Source of the DNA: Plasmodium coatneyi
Lineage: Eukaryota; Apicomplexa; Aconoidasida; Haemosporida; Plasmodiidae
Direction of reading: 5' to 3'
Assembly (NCBI RefSeq): GCF_001680005.1
Contig: NC_033558.1
Span: 712,501 to 776,500 of the forward strand
Length of the DNA: 64,000 nt
A program made the position numbers and the translations under genes. The notes under the pieces are model-generated. The model was given only the letters and a program-made list of their open reading frames with translations, did no database searches and was not told where the DNA came from. This document shows, piece after piece, positions 35,401-46,190 of this stretch (its first letter is position 1; every line of letters starts with the position of its first letter).

Positions 35401-35876
35401 ATTCGGCTTGTCCAGATTGCAATAAAAAAATGGTTTCAAATGTCGTGGAGGAAGAAGAGGAAGACGTTAATTCGTCTCAAATGATGGAGCAGTCTATGTA
35501 CTGTTCCAAGTGCAACAAAAATAACACCCCCATATATAGCTACTTCATAAACCTTAAAATTACAGATAATACGGATTCCTTGAGGGCTACTGCATTTGCT
35601 GGGTGTGCGCGTACTATCATGAATGGTCTGTCCGCCAACGAATTTATGGCCCTCAGGCAGGAGTACGTGACGCAGGAAAATATCGAAAACTTCGACTTGA
35701 TTGAAAAGGCCAAACTGAATGAGTTTTTTTTCCGCATCAAGGCCTACATGACGTCCCACATGGACGAGCTGAAAAAGAAGTACACCATCGTCGATATCGT
35801 CCCGATGAATAAGCTGCTCGTCGACAACTGCAAGTATCTGATCCGGTCCATCCGCAGTTTGACGGAGAAGCAGTGA
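32436..35876 (+). CDS. RPA1: Replication protein A large subunit
   Basis: A single exon encodes 1146 residues. The first ~130 residues match the RPA70 N-terminal OB fold. Residues about 150-680 are a low-complexity insert rich in Tyr, Gly, Ser, Pro and Asn, including a short Ala/Thr run. DNA-binding OB folds follow: DBD-A from about 685 (HINKLSQYSSKWIIKARV), DBD-B from about 798 (SLVDVIGVVFSYQES), and DBD-C from about 975 with a zinc ribbon (CPDC near 991 and CSKC near 1022). RPA1 binds single-stranded DNA in replication, repair and recombination, and DBD-C joins the trimer. Human RPA70 is 616 residues; P. falciparum also has a long form. The insert is the main oddity. The start has an AAAATG context. 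Confidence 0.95.
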   Translation: MNRNEEILSKATPDFIYKFFTETKSEEMLALLNKQVTLLCFSQMNAGANQIFLKVIDGTIPPQYYAIVHVGVDEATMPTTPISYVKKLILIENFSITNYYGKLFILTKKIRVLMSVDYFDIEDLFRRYQLQSISYLLMNTKGENPSKDGGSRPASEYNGEGQARTSSMISRYSSEYGNEGKTRECNYYPRGGSAAATTTTAAAAEYSSNVIPGDSYSKLRDRQEGDTRPDYDRCQRVSGESLIREPMAKNGSAAYGERQPYGDKPPYVERSPYREPPVGRDTPQIYHHGRMAEDNGRGKQFPERLSDPPSTDKFSQGEISTSRDYLPYGANELERNPHEVTSTSHQMYPTPQGATQPYNKRNNTTVYDPSSANSANSANGPNGAYANNHYSNGKSMTHNIAGELNHARSGSSYDLGVGTPMGSSVYREEPPLGESISRSEPKARTSNPNGYMYEGEMGEGSIGSRPIGSGGATPGEYKGRYAHTGNNPERGPPEERSYYQNGRGGSNMSKNSSGARHYYYPPRDAEEGNNSRSVEDEAYYGRGGKPNEVGTKMTDGGRNGPHYNGEVAKINRSDDAIQGRYVPPEGAISGGGYNHKGVSNYGPPGIGTGSSDYSGSANRVASEPNKKARNESMGSLQETKETLNDMEEYPLDRKSDNKSMLKENSSSRNNRKGGPYQQGNNPVIKINDGILMHINKLSQYSSKWIIKARVQFKDVVRKYYSGNKEGKVFSIELCDEDGEIKVNFFGKAVDKWYDYLQLGKIYKISKGYIKAANKKFTTVKHDYEITLDENSIIEVLEENDNIPKFIYKFTTIDAVKNMKIGSLVDVIGVVFSYQESTQILIKKTGQYKEKRDIVLIDDSKETINVTLWGDHALNTEEVYLRDNSIICFKNLKVGEWQGIKLESHPKTKIDVKPDIERAHMLNTWWINNKQNLYSTVNVGAGIFHMELQKTIEEIKKDVNLANEDALSGKGIIFTTFGFIDHIYNSIPVYSACPDCNKKMVSNVVEEEEEDVNSSQMMEQSMYCSKCNKNNTPIYSYFINLKITDNTDSLRATAFAGCARTIMNGLSANEFMALRQEYVTQENIENFDLIEKAKLNEFFFRIKAYMTSHMDELKKKYTIVDIVPMNKLLVDNCKYLIRSIRSLTEKQ

Positions 35877-37206
35877 GGAAGTGCTGAACGTGTTCCGGAC
35901 GTGGAAGCCAAAGTGCGACCCGTTGAGGGAGGCCTTTCCCCTAGATAGCTGTAAACTACACGCAGAGCTGCTCCATGGGCAGGCACTCTGTCTTCGTGCA
36001 TGAACGCACGTCCTTCCTTTTTTTCATCAGCCCCTTCTTTGTGTTAAACTTTCGCCAACGCATACAATTCGCTTTTTTTTTCGCCACCTTCCTCGGCATG
36101 ACCGTGTACATTTACACTGAATGTTCACCCCATGTGTATGATTTAGTCGGGTAAAAAGGAGAAAAAATAAGTAATAATAATAAAATGTAAAAGAGAGGGT
36201 ACCTTTTCCTTAACAATTTTTTGTTTTATTCTCACTATTTTTCTCTTCTTCGCTATCTTCCCAATTTGAATTTTTTTTTTTTTTCCTTTAACTCAAACTG
36301 ATGATGCAGTTCACTTTGATTGAGTTTCTGATGTACCAAACTACCGTGGGACAGGCATACTCAACAGCCAGGAATGGTCGCCATTTGGCAAAAGCAAACC
36401 GACGGTGCTACTTGAGGAGTGGCTTACCCTGTGAGGAAGTGGGTGGGATGGATTGCCCTGCATGGGGAGCACAAGGTAGAACATCATCTGTGTGCTAAGG
36501 ATACGTCTAGCGTTCCGCAAGATGGAAGGAACGACTATATAATTGAACAGCGTCGGCCCAAGCGCGGCAACCCTCGTCGATTAGCATTATTTTTAAGGGT
36601 GCGCGATTTTGTTGGCGAAGCAAAAGGGGAAAAACATCAACCCCTTATCCATTTCCCCATATCAGCGTACGTTCATGCATGCATTGTTAGCAGGCATGTG
36701 TGTTGAGGTACTCCCTGTTGCGGACCCTCCAAAGAACGGTTCGAAGAAGTCCGCTGCAAGTAGCATGGGGGAAAAAACAATACTGCACTGTGTGTAGCCA
36801 ACCTTATGTTCTTAATGTAGGCCAGGAGAAAAACGCGCCTGCATTAATTGATGACATATTGAATTTGCCAAGTGGCCAAAATTATGCACGAGGAAGTGGA
36901 ACGGGTGAGAGAATAAAAAATATTTGTTGACCCCCGAGGGAAAACTAACCCGCATGCAAAAGGAGTGGTTTGAATAAAAAGGGGGGAAAATCGGAGATAA
37001 TACGAAGGAAAAGCGACAACAGAGCGGGGAAAGAAGGAGGAGAAATTCCCCAACCCGTGCAAATACCAAAGCGCAGGTCTGTCAGTGCCACGCATCAGAC
37101 TCCCAAACAGACGTTCCTATTTTCACGGAAAAGAAGAGTGAGCCGAATAGGCCCGGAATTGTGGTTCCACCTTGCAACTGTTTTCGCACCTCCCACTCTT
37201 CCCAAC
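35877..37206. other. Intergenic region between tandem genes
   Basis: About 1.3 kb between RPA1 and the reductase gene on the same strand. T run near 36,271-36,284. Short frames are present but carry no recognisable protein signal. Confidence 0.6.
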
Positions 37207-38573
37207 ATGCTCGATTACGTGAAGAAGTACATATACTTCGAACTGCTGCTAATTTTGCGGGTGGTGAACTACTACGTTCCGTTAGACAGGTACTTGAATA
37301 TCGCAGTGATATTCTACCTGACCTTTTTGGGACTCATTTATTTGGCCTTTAAGTTTAGGTACCGTGGGGGTAACGGGTCGAGTGGCGTCAGTTGGGCGTT
37401 CGCCGGGAAGCACGTATGTATAGTGGGTAAGTTTTCGCGGATGGTGGCATGATTGTGTTGTACGTGTGATGGGTATGTTCAGTAGGGCCACCTCGCGTGG
37501 CACGTGTTCACTTCCCCCTCCAATGTCTTCTTCCCCCTTCTTCAGGTGGGTCCGAAGGCCTGGGCTTGTCGCTGGCCAAGCGAATCGTTCGGGAAAAGCC
37601 GAACACCCTAACCATCATGTCGAGGAACACGGCCAAGCTGCGCACAGCAAAGGAAGTCCTACTGCAGGAAGTTAGTAAACAAAATGCCCACAAGGATCCC
37701 CTCCAAATAAATATAGTTAAATGCGACATCGGCATGAAGGAATCCATCAATGAGGCCTTCCAAAATGTCCAAACTAATAATAGTATAGATAAGGAAAAGG
37801 ACCAATGGGGAAACCAATCAATGGGGAGTGTCCAAAGGAGGAATAATCCCCCTCACTCTCAGCAAGAGAGGGGGCAACCCCTAAACGATGTGGATGTCCT
37901 CATCTGCAACGCCGCTTACATCTGTACCGAAGAAAATAGTAAACTTCAAATGTACGATTTGCTATACACAGTAAATACAAATATTTACGGCCACATTGAT
38001 GTTATATCAAGGGTGGTTAAGAATATGAAGCAAAAAAGAAAAGGATTTATTTTGTTCGTTAATTCTGAGGGAGCACTTTATCCCGTTTATGGCTATTCCT
38101 ATTATTTAATGAGCAAAACATGTCTGTGGACTTATACATATATTTTAGACCAGGAATTAAAACACTATAATATACATTTTTCGAACGCGTTTCTCCCATC
38201 CATTCAAACTCCGGGGTACGCACAGGAGAATTTAAAAAAACCTTTTGTCACGAAACGGATTGAGGATTTAACCAGCACTGTGGATTCAGATTATGCGGCT
38301 GATAAAGTTGTTCGTAAAGTTAAGGAGGGAAGGAAATTCATTACGATAGATTTTAACGGCTTCATGTTGTCCGTTTTGCACAGCGGCTATAGGAACCCCG
38401 AGTCCTACTTTGATTACTTAGTTTGTGTATCATTCTGTGGCGTCTTCGTTTTTGTGTCATCACTGTACAAACTGTATATTGAGCACATAATCCGAAGGAA
38501 CGTCTTCCGCCCGTTGGAGGGTGTACGCCCTGGGGGGGAATACTACACCGGGGTCTTTTCCCCCTCAATTTGA
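37207..38573 (+). CDS. 3-ketodihydrosphingosine reductase (KDSR/TSC10-like)
   Basis: Exon 1 (37,207-37,426) and exon 2 (37,546-38,573) join at GTAAGT...TTCAG to give 415 residues. The junction rebuilds the Rossmann dinucleotide motif VGGSEGLGLSLAKR, which strongly supports it. Exon 1 otherwise encodes one or two N-terminal hydrophobic segments. Further short-chain dehydrogenase landmarks are CNAAY (NAG position), the catalytic Ser in VNSEGALYP, the Tyr-x3-Lys in YLMSK, and LPSIQTPGYAQENLKKP. The last corresponds closely to the KDSR-specific block containing TPGFAEEN. A C-terminal hydrophobic segment (YLVCVSFCGVFVFVSSLYKL) fits ER membrane anchoring. The enzyme reduces 3-ketodihydrosphingosine to dihydrosphingosine with NADPH, the second step of sphingolipid synthesis. 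Confidence 0.9.
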
Positions 38574-39002
38574 CTGCCAAATTTGGGGTACTTTTACAAA
38601 CATATTCGTTCGTAAATTCGTTAATGCTTTATTTTTTTCCACCATAGTATATGTTATCATGTGACTGATTAATTTTCACCTGGGAAAGCATTTTCGTGAG
38701 TGCTTTCCATAGGTGTGGACGTGTTTCTCCTCCAACCGCCGAAGGCGTCCCATTGGGAGGATCCCCTTTTAAAAGGAAAACTATTTCATCGTTTGTTACT
38801 TCACATGGGTGTTTTTTAAAAGCAATAAGAATGGGCACACGCGTAAGTAACACATATACATACACATATAAACGCAGGTGCACGTTACATGTACGTGTGC
38901 GCGCCGGGAATGAGCACAATTGGTGCCACATTCGATTGGGTTGGAGGGGTTAAAAACAAAAATGGGGAGAGGGCAACTGCCCAAAGGAAGCAAAGGTGAA
39001 GC
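38574..39002. other. Short intergenic region between convergent genes
   Basis: About 430 bp between the stops of the reductase and DnaJ genes, with a short CA/TA stretch near 38,850-38,875. Nothing coding is seen. Confidence 0.6.
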
Positions 39003-40859
39003 CTACGTTTTGGGCCTCAACTTGTCTGATATCCATTTCTTGGCATAGGAAAAAGTGGAGGAGGAATTCCCCCCTCTGTCATCCGTCCCGCCTGGCTGGT
39101 ACGAATCGGCCGACTGGTTACTACCGTTGATTGTGTTATCGGGGGGGACACCTGCACCGGGGGAGTTGCCCTTATTCGCTGTGTCGTCCATCTTATAGGA
39201 TGAGTTACCTATCTTGTTCGTGTTCACATTGGTACTGGACATGGTGGACTGGTCGAAGTTGCCGATATTCCTTGCAGAGTCTTCCCCATTGGAGTGGGTC
39301 GTATTAATATTGTTGTGCAATCGTGTGTCTTTGTTCATCTCTCTGTGTGCTTCTCCACGGTGGGCTTCCCCACCTTGCCTTGTCGATTTCGGAGGGGGCG
39401 GCGGGATAGGTACGTTGGAGTCGTTTTTTCCCTCCCAGTTGTTGACGTTGTTCTTTTTTTTTGGTGAAATGGGTGGGGGTTCCGGAACGTGATTCTCCGC
39501 TCCCTTGGCAGATCCTGCTTCACGGGAGGTGCTTGCACTGTCCCTACTGCCACTGTTGCCACCATTCATGCCACCACCACTACCGCTGTTACCCAGGTTG
39601 GACTTCTCCGCCGTGTCGTCTCTTCCCTGGTTGAGCTCAATTCGGTTGAACTCCTCAATCAACTCGACCTGCCTGGGGGTCAACCTGTCTGGGATTTTCA
39701 GACTAAATTTTACTATCAAGTCACCGTTCGTATGCGAGTCCACTTTGCAAGGACCTTTTCCTTTAAGTACTCTCTCCGAGTTTGGATATGTTTTGGGTCT
39801 AATGAGGAGATCCATATCTCCATTAAGCGTGGGAACCTTAATCACCCCCCCTAGTAGACACTGCTTCATGGTTAGAGGGACCTCCACATGTATATTATCA
39901 TCGACCCATTTGAAGATCTTATGCGGTTCGATATTTATAGTAACAAACAGGTGCCCATTCTTCCCACCTCTATAACCTGAGTGTCCCTGGTTTGGTATTC
40001 TCATTTGCATTCCCTTCTTAATTCCCGGTGGAATATCTAGGGTAATATTCTTAGTTTGAAATTTCACTCCGCTTCCAGAGCATTGCTTACAAGGGTTGTT
40101 AATAATTTGTCCATTGCCTGAGCAGTTTCTACAGGGGACTCCAATGATGATTGGCCCCCTCTCAATTCTTTGGATCCCCGACCCGTTACATACTTTACAA
40201 ATGGTTAAATTGGTTCCTGGTTTTTTTCCCGATCCGTTACAATTATTACAGGACACCTTTACATTCAAACGGATGTTTTTTTCGCACCCTTTTATTGCCT
40301 CCATAAATTTTAGAGTAATCTCCGTTTGTATATCTTCTCCCCTGGTGGAAGTCGTCTTAGAACCAGCCATGTTGCTGAACATCTCGGCAAAATCAGTGAA
40401 CATGAAGGAGGCATCTCCAAACCCGGAAAAGGCTCCCTCAAAATTAGAGGCTGATCCGGAAGCCCCATGTCCATCGTAATTCATATCATCCGTCATTCCT
40501 GTTTTGTCGTAAAATTCCTTCTTCTTCGGATCGGACAAAAGTTCATATGCTGCCGTTATGGAGGCCATTTTTTGCTTTGCATCTGGGGAGGGATTAATAT
40601 CTGGGTGATACTTCTTGGCCAGCAAGCGAAACTGCTTCTTAATTTCATTCGTCGTGGCGTTACGGGATAATCCCAGCACAGTGTAGGGGTCTTGGTTCAA
40701 CCATCTCCTCGAGATATTTATGTTCCTCTTGGTGAACTGCCACGGGAGGGTCCCACTTCCGATGACGTTGCCACGCCTGAACACCTGCGTGAATATGGTT
40801 CGCTGGAGCAGCAACTTTTCGTTCCACCCCTTCCTTAGTATTCGCAGCGGGGCTACCAT
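39003..40859 (-). CDS. Organellar type I DnaJ (Hsp40), Pfj1-like
   Basis: A single exon encodes 618 residues. An N-terminal basic, amphipathic presequence (about 1-52) is followed by a J domain (56-120, HPD at 85-87) and a Gly/Phe-rich linker. Four CxxCxGxG zinc repeats lie at about 204-211, 221-228, 243-250 and 257-264, and the two C-terminal substrate-binding domains follow. From about 430 there is an unusual Asn/Ser/Gly/Pro-rich extension of nearly 190 residues, including a proline run. Type I J-proteins deliver substrates to Hsp70 and stimulate its ATPase. The presequence looks mitochondrial, with no hydrophobic signal peptide, whereas P. falciparum Pfj1 has been linked to the apicoplast; location is therefore open. 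In P. falciparum the Pfj1 and RPA1 genes are near neighbours, as here. Confidence 0.9.
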   Translation of the reverse strand: MVAPLRILRKGWNEKLLLQRTIFTQVFRRGNVIGSGTLPWQFTKRNINISRRWLNQDPYTVLGLSRNATTNEIKKQFRLLAKKYHPDINPSPDAKQKMASITAAYELLSDPKKKEFYDKTGMTDDMNYDGHGASGSASNFEGAFSGFGDASFMFTDFAEMFSNMAGSKTTSTRGEDIQTEITLKFMEAIKGCEKNIRLNVKVSCNNCNGSGKKPGTNLTICKVCNGSGIQRIERGPIIIGVPCRNCSGNGQIINNPCKQCSGSGVKFQTKNITLDIPPGIKKGMQMRIPNQGHSGYRGGKNGHLFVTINIEPHKIFKWVDDNIHVEVPLTMKQCLLGGVIKVPTLNGDMDLLIRPKTYPNSERVLKGKGPCKVDSHTNGDLIVKFSLKIPDRLTPRQVELIEEFNRIELNQGRDDTAEKSNLGNSGSGGGMNGGNSGSRDSASTSREAGSAKGAENHVPEPPPISPKKKNNVNNWEGKNDSNVPIPPPPPKSTRQGGEAHRGEAHREMNKDTRLHNNINTTHSNGEDSARNIGNFDQSTMSSTNVNTNKIGNSSYKMDDTANKGNSPGAGVPPDNTINGSNQSADSYQPGGTDDRGGNSSSTFSYAKKWISDKLRPKT

Positions 40860-42294
40860 CTTGGCATCATGTCAGAGGGGCGAAATGGCGCCAAGGGGGT
40901 GCCACTGTACTGTCAGTACGCTAAACGGGGGGCAACCTGCTAGAGATCCTCCAAACGTGTGTACTGCAAATGAAGCAATGTGGTGACTGTTATACCTTTA
41001 CATTCCCGCGAGGCCGAGGGATACTCCCACGAAGCGCTCCTCAAAATGGGGTGCGGGTGCTAATACACGGGGAGAGGAAGCTCTCCAAACGGAAGTCGCA
41101 ATTGTGGCTATCTCGTTTCGATTGAATGAACTGCTACAACGCGGGACCCACCTATGTGCTGGCCTGCTAGCAGAGGAGTGATTTTCTTTTTTCCTCAAAA
41201 ATGGGGCAAACACATACTCAGAAAAAAATAGCTACAACTTCTTGAAGCGCAGGAAAGAGATGTCGCAGGGGTTCCTAGTAGATGTGGCTTTGCAATCCAT
41301 TTTTTCGCGAAAGCTCCGGCAAAAAGGGAGCATCAAAAATGGGGTAAGCAATGAGAACGAAGCAGAAAAGAGGCCATCCCCTTATGACGAAATGTAACAA
41401 TAAGCAACTCACCAACGGCGAAAAAAAAAAAAAAAAAAAAAAAAAAAGTGTTTCTCCTTTGTCGCGTATGTATAGCCAATATACACGCTTCGCACCACCC
41501 GCATGGCGCTTAACTGTGCCCTACACCATTTTATACTTGGCGTGGTACCGAAAGCCCAGTCAAGATGAATAAAAAGAAGGGAAACAACTAGGCTGCGCTC
41601 CTATGCAATACATTTGGGGCGATAACTTTCAACGGGTAAATGCTGCCAGATGAAGGACACTCTTTAACGTATGAACCGCTAAATGTTTCGGTGCATGCGT
41701 ATCGTTCGTATAATTTTTGTTTTGCCTATTTCTCTTGCGTTATTCTACAAATGCGGGAACAACTTTTCGTCTTGCTACCTAGGCAACCGAACCCAAGTTG
41801 TACATACCCGTTTGGTGACAAAGTAGGGCGTAAGAGGGGGAAGAAACAAATTATCGACTTCCTGAGGGGAATAGGCAAGACGGACCATCATCCGAGGAGT
41901 AAAACAACCATTGACTGAGCCATTCAGTGTTACATTTTCTATCTCAGAAGGGGGAGAACACTGTATATGTGGATGCTTGCTTTCTTCGCATGTGCTTAGG
42001 CCTATACATTATGTGACCTGCCGCACTCTTTTAAAATTAGCGTAGAGGGATACAAAAAAGCAACCTTAAGGATGGGTTCCCCCTAATCATTCGCCTTTCC
42101 ACTGTTCCATTTTATTTCCTTTTTTTTTTTTTTTTTGTGAAAAGTTCCCTCGCGAGTTGCACGTCCTATTTTTTGTTCCTCCGTCCAAGAAAGGGGTTTA
42201 CCTAATTGGGTAAAAAAAGGATCCCAATTAGAGCATACCCCTGTGGGTACGTTCAGAGCGGCAACTTTGATAGGGACTTCGAAACGCTTACCTA
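40860..42294. other. Intergenic region between divergent genes
   Basis: About 1.4 kb between DnaJ (-) and METTL13 (+) starts. A run at about 41,421-41,447 and T run near 42,119-42,136. No gene is supported. Confidence 0.6.
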
Positions 42295-45260
42295 ATGGGA
42301 GACAACCGAATGGAGGTCCTGCCAGCTGGGTTCTCGGACTTTCGAGATAGAGCCTACTGGAATAGCTTTTTTCAATTTTTCGACAAGAAGAATTTCGAGT
42401 GGTATGGGAACTACGGGGATGTGCGGCACATCGTTTATCGGTGCATACGAAGGAGGCTGGGTTATTTCTCTGGGGAAAGAGCCAGTCAACGGGATGGGCA
42501 ACCCAGTAACGAACCGAATGACCAACCGAACAGTCAACCCAATAACGAACCGGATGACCAACCGGTTAACAAGAACTGCCTGCTCATAAACTTGGGGTGC
42601 GGGAACTCCCACCTGAGCTACGAACTCTTCCAAGACGGGTTCCGTAACATTGTAAATTTGGACTACTCAGATGTAGTGATCCAAAAAATGAAAAAGAAAT
42701 TCGGGGACAAAATGGAGTTCCTAAATGTAGACATTAGCAACGGTGATCAGTTTGATAAGGTCCTATACAAATTGGAAGAAGAGTCACAGAAAAAAAAAGT
42801 GGATTACAAAATCTTTTTTGATAAAGCTTTTTTAGATGCATATATATCATGCGAACAAAATGAGGAGGAAATTTGCAAAAGGAATGCCAAGAGTTACTTC
42901 TCCCTTGTCTTTAAGCACTTGAACAAGGGGGATCTATTCATTGTTATCACTCTTGCCCAGTATTATATAATTAAGGAGGTTATTCGAAACGTATACCACG
43001 AGGACATCATCTTGGAGGTCTTCCCCTTTTTTTTAAAACAAAACACAAGCGAGTTTAAGTACCACCCTTTCGTATTCGCCTTCTATCGAACACCTAAGGG
43101 GGGCAACAAATTCCAGGCATATTTTGTTAACCCAGAAATGGGTACCAGAAATGTCATTTCGTTGTGGAAATTACCCAATCAAATTAACGACACGAGGGCA
43201 AATTTGAATCTTCACATTTTTAAAAAAGGGAAGAGAAGAGTCCTAGACATTTACAATACAAAGCTGAACAGGTGTGACTACAACGTGGTTGTTTACGACT
43301 CGTACACGGAGCGCGCTACTTACAACACGGTTGTTGTTGTTGTCCCGCTTGGTTATGAGTTTCACTCGCTTTACTGCACTGCGGAGGGGAATGAGGAACT
43401 GGCTTCCAAGGCCCGGACGAGGAGGCTCCTCCTGGTGATGAGGTCGAACTTCTTGGCTACCTCCTGCCAGCAGGGCGGAGTAAGCGAGGTGGACCTTTTT
43501 CAGAATGACAAACGAGAAAGCCCCCCGAATGTGCACCATAACGGGTACAGTCAGATGGAGCAAAGTCGAAAAGGGGATACCAGTGCGGCAAAAGTGGAGG
43601 AACAGAAAATATACCCGCACGGGAACAACCAACTGCACAGCGAGTACTCAGTTAACGTCCTACTGGAGTCCATCAAAAATGAGCTGACAAACATTTTGAA
43701 CGAAGTGGCCCTTCCCAATTCGGACAACTTCCCCATCATGGTGTTAAACGAGAGCGTAAAGAACTGCAGAGTCATTGCGCACAGGAAGTCACAGCACGCG
43801 TCCGGCATCATCATAAGGGACGTCCTCGTAACGGAGGAGTTTCTCGCAGAAAATTTTAACTCAGACGGGGCGCACGACAGGGGCTTCGAAGGTGGAAAGA
43901 GTAAGAAAAAGAACAACGGGGAAGGGAGCGGCAGAGAGGGGACAAACCAAGATGGAAACGAACGGGGGAAGGAACAGCACAACGTGGAAGAAGCCCTTCG
44001 AACCATCCTAAAAAACAAACAGGAAAGACGCTCCTATTTTGAGAAAAGAAAAATTTACAAAAGGCAAATGATATTTTCATACGACCCATTGACAGTGCAG
44101 TCCGAGCTAGTATATACTCAGGAAAAGGAAAAGAAAAAAAAAAAAAAAAAAAATGACAAAGGGGTGGACAAGCTTGACGACAATCCCCACTTCGAGTACA
44201 TCGAATCGGCCAGCCAATACCACATAAGCTTCTGCTGCAGTCTGTTCTTCGTGATAAATGATAACCACAAGGAGGATGATAATTTTTTCAACATTTGCAT
44301 TTTGGGGGGAGGCACCAATGTCTTCTCAAATATACTCAAGTCCATTTTTGCAGATTTCAATTTGCACCTGGATGTTGTCGAAATTGACGAAACGGTAAAA
44401 TCATTTTATCACCTTTTCCATGATGAGCAGATGGAGGAAAATAAAAAGCACAAGACAAATTATATTATTAAGGACGCGCATGATTTTGTAAAGAATCATT
44501 CTGAGTCTCAATTTTACCATGCCATCTTTGTCGACATTAACAATACGCAAAACTCCTACGTCGAAATGGATGGCTGTAAGTTGTATGTCACTTGTCCGCA
44601 TGTACAATTTTTGGATGAAGGAAATGTGCGTAGTGTTAAGCGTCTTTTGAAGGAAAATGGGGTGCTTGTAATTAATGTTTTGACGAGGGATGGCACTATG
44701 AGGAAACATATTCGCCTCTTCTTCCAGACCCTCTTCACATCCGTCATTAGTATCCCCTCCGCGAATAAGGTGAGCGAAGTTTAAGACGCAGTCACGCAGA
44801 GTCACAAACGCGCGGGATATCCCTACAGATATGCATGCTGATATTCCACTGGTATGCGCGATCGAGCAGTACTTATTCGTGCACTCACATATGAACCTCC
44901 CCCATTATACGACACACCCTTCTTCCCCCGCAGGAAATTAACGAGGTCTTGGTCTGCAACTCCGAGATTATAACCCAAGAAAGGCTTTCCTCCTTCCACA
45001 GGAATCTCACAGGAATGGTGCGCCCTTCATGAATAATCGCCATTGCAGAGTCCCCTCTTTCCGTTTCCCCTAAAAGCTGATATATTCGGCACGCCCCTAA
45101 CACAACATACACGAACCCACACGCTCTTATGAGCACATACGATCATCCAACAGTACACCTTTTTCCCTACATCTTCATCTCGCAGATAAGAAGAAACCAC
45201 AATCGGTGGTTCCTAAATTGTGACTTGAAGAACATACTCAATAATGCTAATGTCTTGTAA
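42295..45260 (+). CDS. METTL13-like double methyltransferase
   Basis: Exons are 42,295-44,769, 44,934-45,017 and 45,186-45,260, all phase 0, totalling about 877 residues. The N-terminal domain has the family block YWNSFFQFFDKKNFEWYGNY and an S-adenosylmethionine motif LLINLGCGNSHLSYEL near residue 96-110. The C-terminal domain carries ICILGGGTNVF near 668 and VVEIDE, a spermidine-synthase-like methyltransferase fold. The two small last exons encode INEVLVCNSEI and a Trp-containing end that match the METTL13 C-terminus, which supports the joins. In humans METTL13 methylates eEF1A (Lys55 and N-terminus); the same target is inferred. A Lys-rich insert (poly-A codons near 44,130) lies between the domains. 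This is the last core gene before the telomere-repeat island. Confidence 0.88.
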
Positions 45261-45357
45261 TGTGATCCAGGTCCAGGAACCAGTATTCGATCCAGTAAGT
45301 GGCACGTGAATTAACGTCCTCATTTGGAATCTTTTCATCAAGAATTTATCCTAACTA

Positions 45358-46190
45358 ATCTTAACCTTAAACCGTGAACCCTAAACCTTAAACCGTGAAC
45401 CCTAAAAGGTGAACCCTAAACCATGAACCCTAAAACGTGAACCCTAAACCTTAAACCGTGAACCCTAAAAGGTGAACCCTAAACCATGAACCCTAAACCC
45501 TAAACCGTGAACCCTAAATCCTAAACCGTGAACCCCAAACCTTAAACCGTGAACCCCAAACCTTAAACCGTGAACCCCAAACCTTAAACAGTGAACCCCA
45601 AACCTTAAACAGTGAACCCCAAACCTTAAACCGTGAACCCTAAACCTTAAACCGTGAACCCTAAACCTTAAACCGTGAACCCTAAAAGGTGAACCCTAAA
45701 CCGTGAACCCTAAAAGGTGAACTCTAAACCGTGAACCCTAAAAGGTGAACCCTAAACCGTGAACCCTAAACCGTAAAACCTAAACCGTCAACCCTAAACC
45801 TTAAACCGTGAACCCCAAACACTAAACCCTAAACCGTGAACCCTAAACGCTAAACAGTAAACCCTAAACCCTAAATCTTGAACCCTAAAACCTAAACCGT
45901 GAAACCTAAATCTTGAACCCTAAACCCTGAACCCTAAACCATGAACCCCGAACTCTAAACCCAGAACCCTAAAGCCTAAACGCTAGTACCCTAAACCATA
46001 AATCTTAAACCCTAAACCATAAATCTTAAACCCTAAACCCTAAACCGTGAACCCTGAACCCTAAACCGTGAACCCTAAACCCTGAACCCTAATCCCTAAA
46101 ACCTAAAACCTAAATCCTATACCGTAAACCCTAAAACCTAAATCCTATACCCTAAACCCTGAACCCTAAACCCTGAACCCTGAAACCCAA
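45358..46190 (-). repeat. Degenerate interstitial telomere repeat block 1
   Basis: About 830 bp of imperfect CCCTAAA/CCCTGAA/CCTTAAA units (Plasmodium telomere GGGTTYA on the minus strand). Part of it forms higher-order units of about 21 bp beginning CCTTAAACCGTGAACC (about 45,530-45,690), and others of similar length containing AAAGGTGAACCC. Units degrade toward the right. It begins about 100 bp after the METTL13 stop. Confidence 0.95.

Noticed and set aside
36700..36930. 76-codon frame upstream of the reductase gene
   Set aside because: It starts at a non-ATG codon and has no conserved features; probably 5' flank.
41640..41918. 92-codon frame upstream of METTL13
   Set aside because: No homology signal and non-standard start; treated as spacer.
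45358..46190. CRISPR-like or satellite interpretation of the repeat tract
   Set aside because: The unit is the Plasmodium telomere heptamer in degenerate form and there are no unique spacers of even length.
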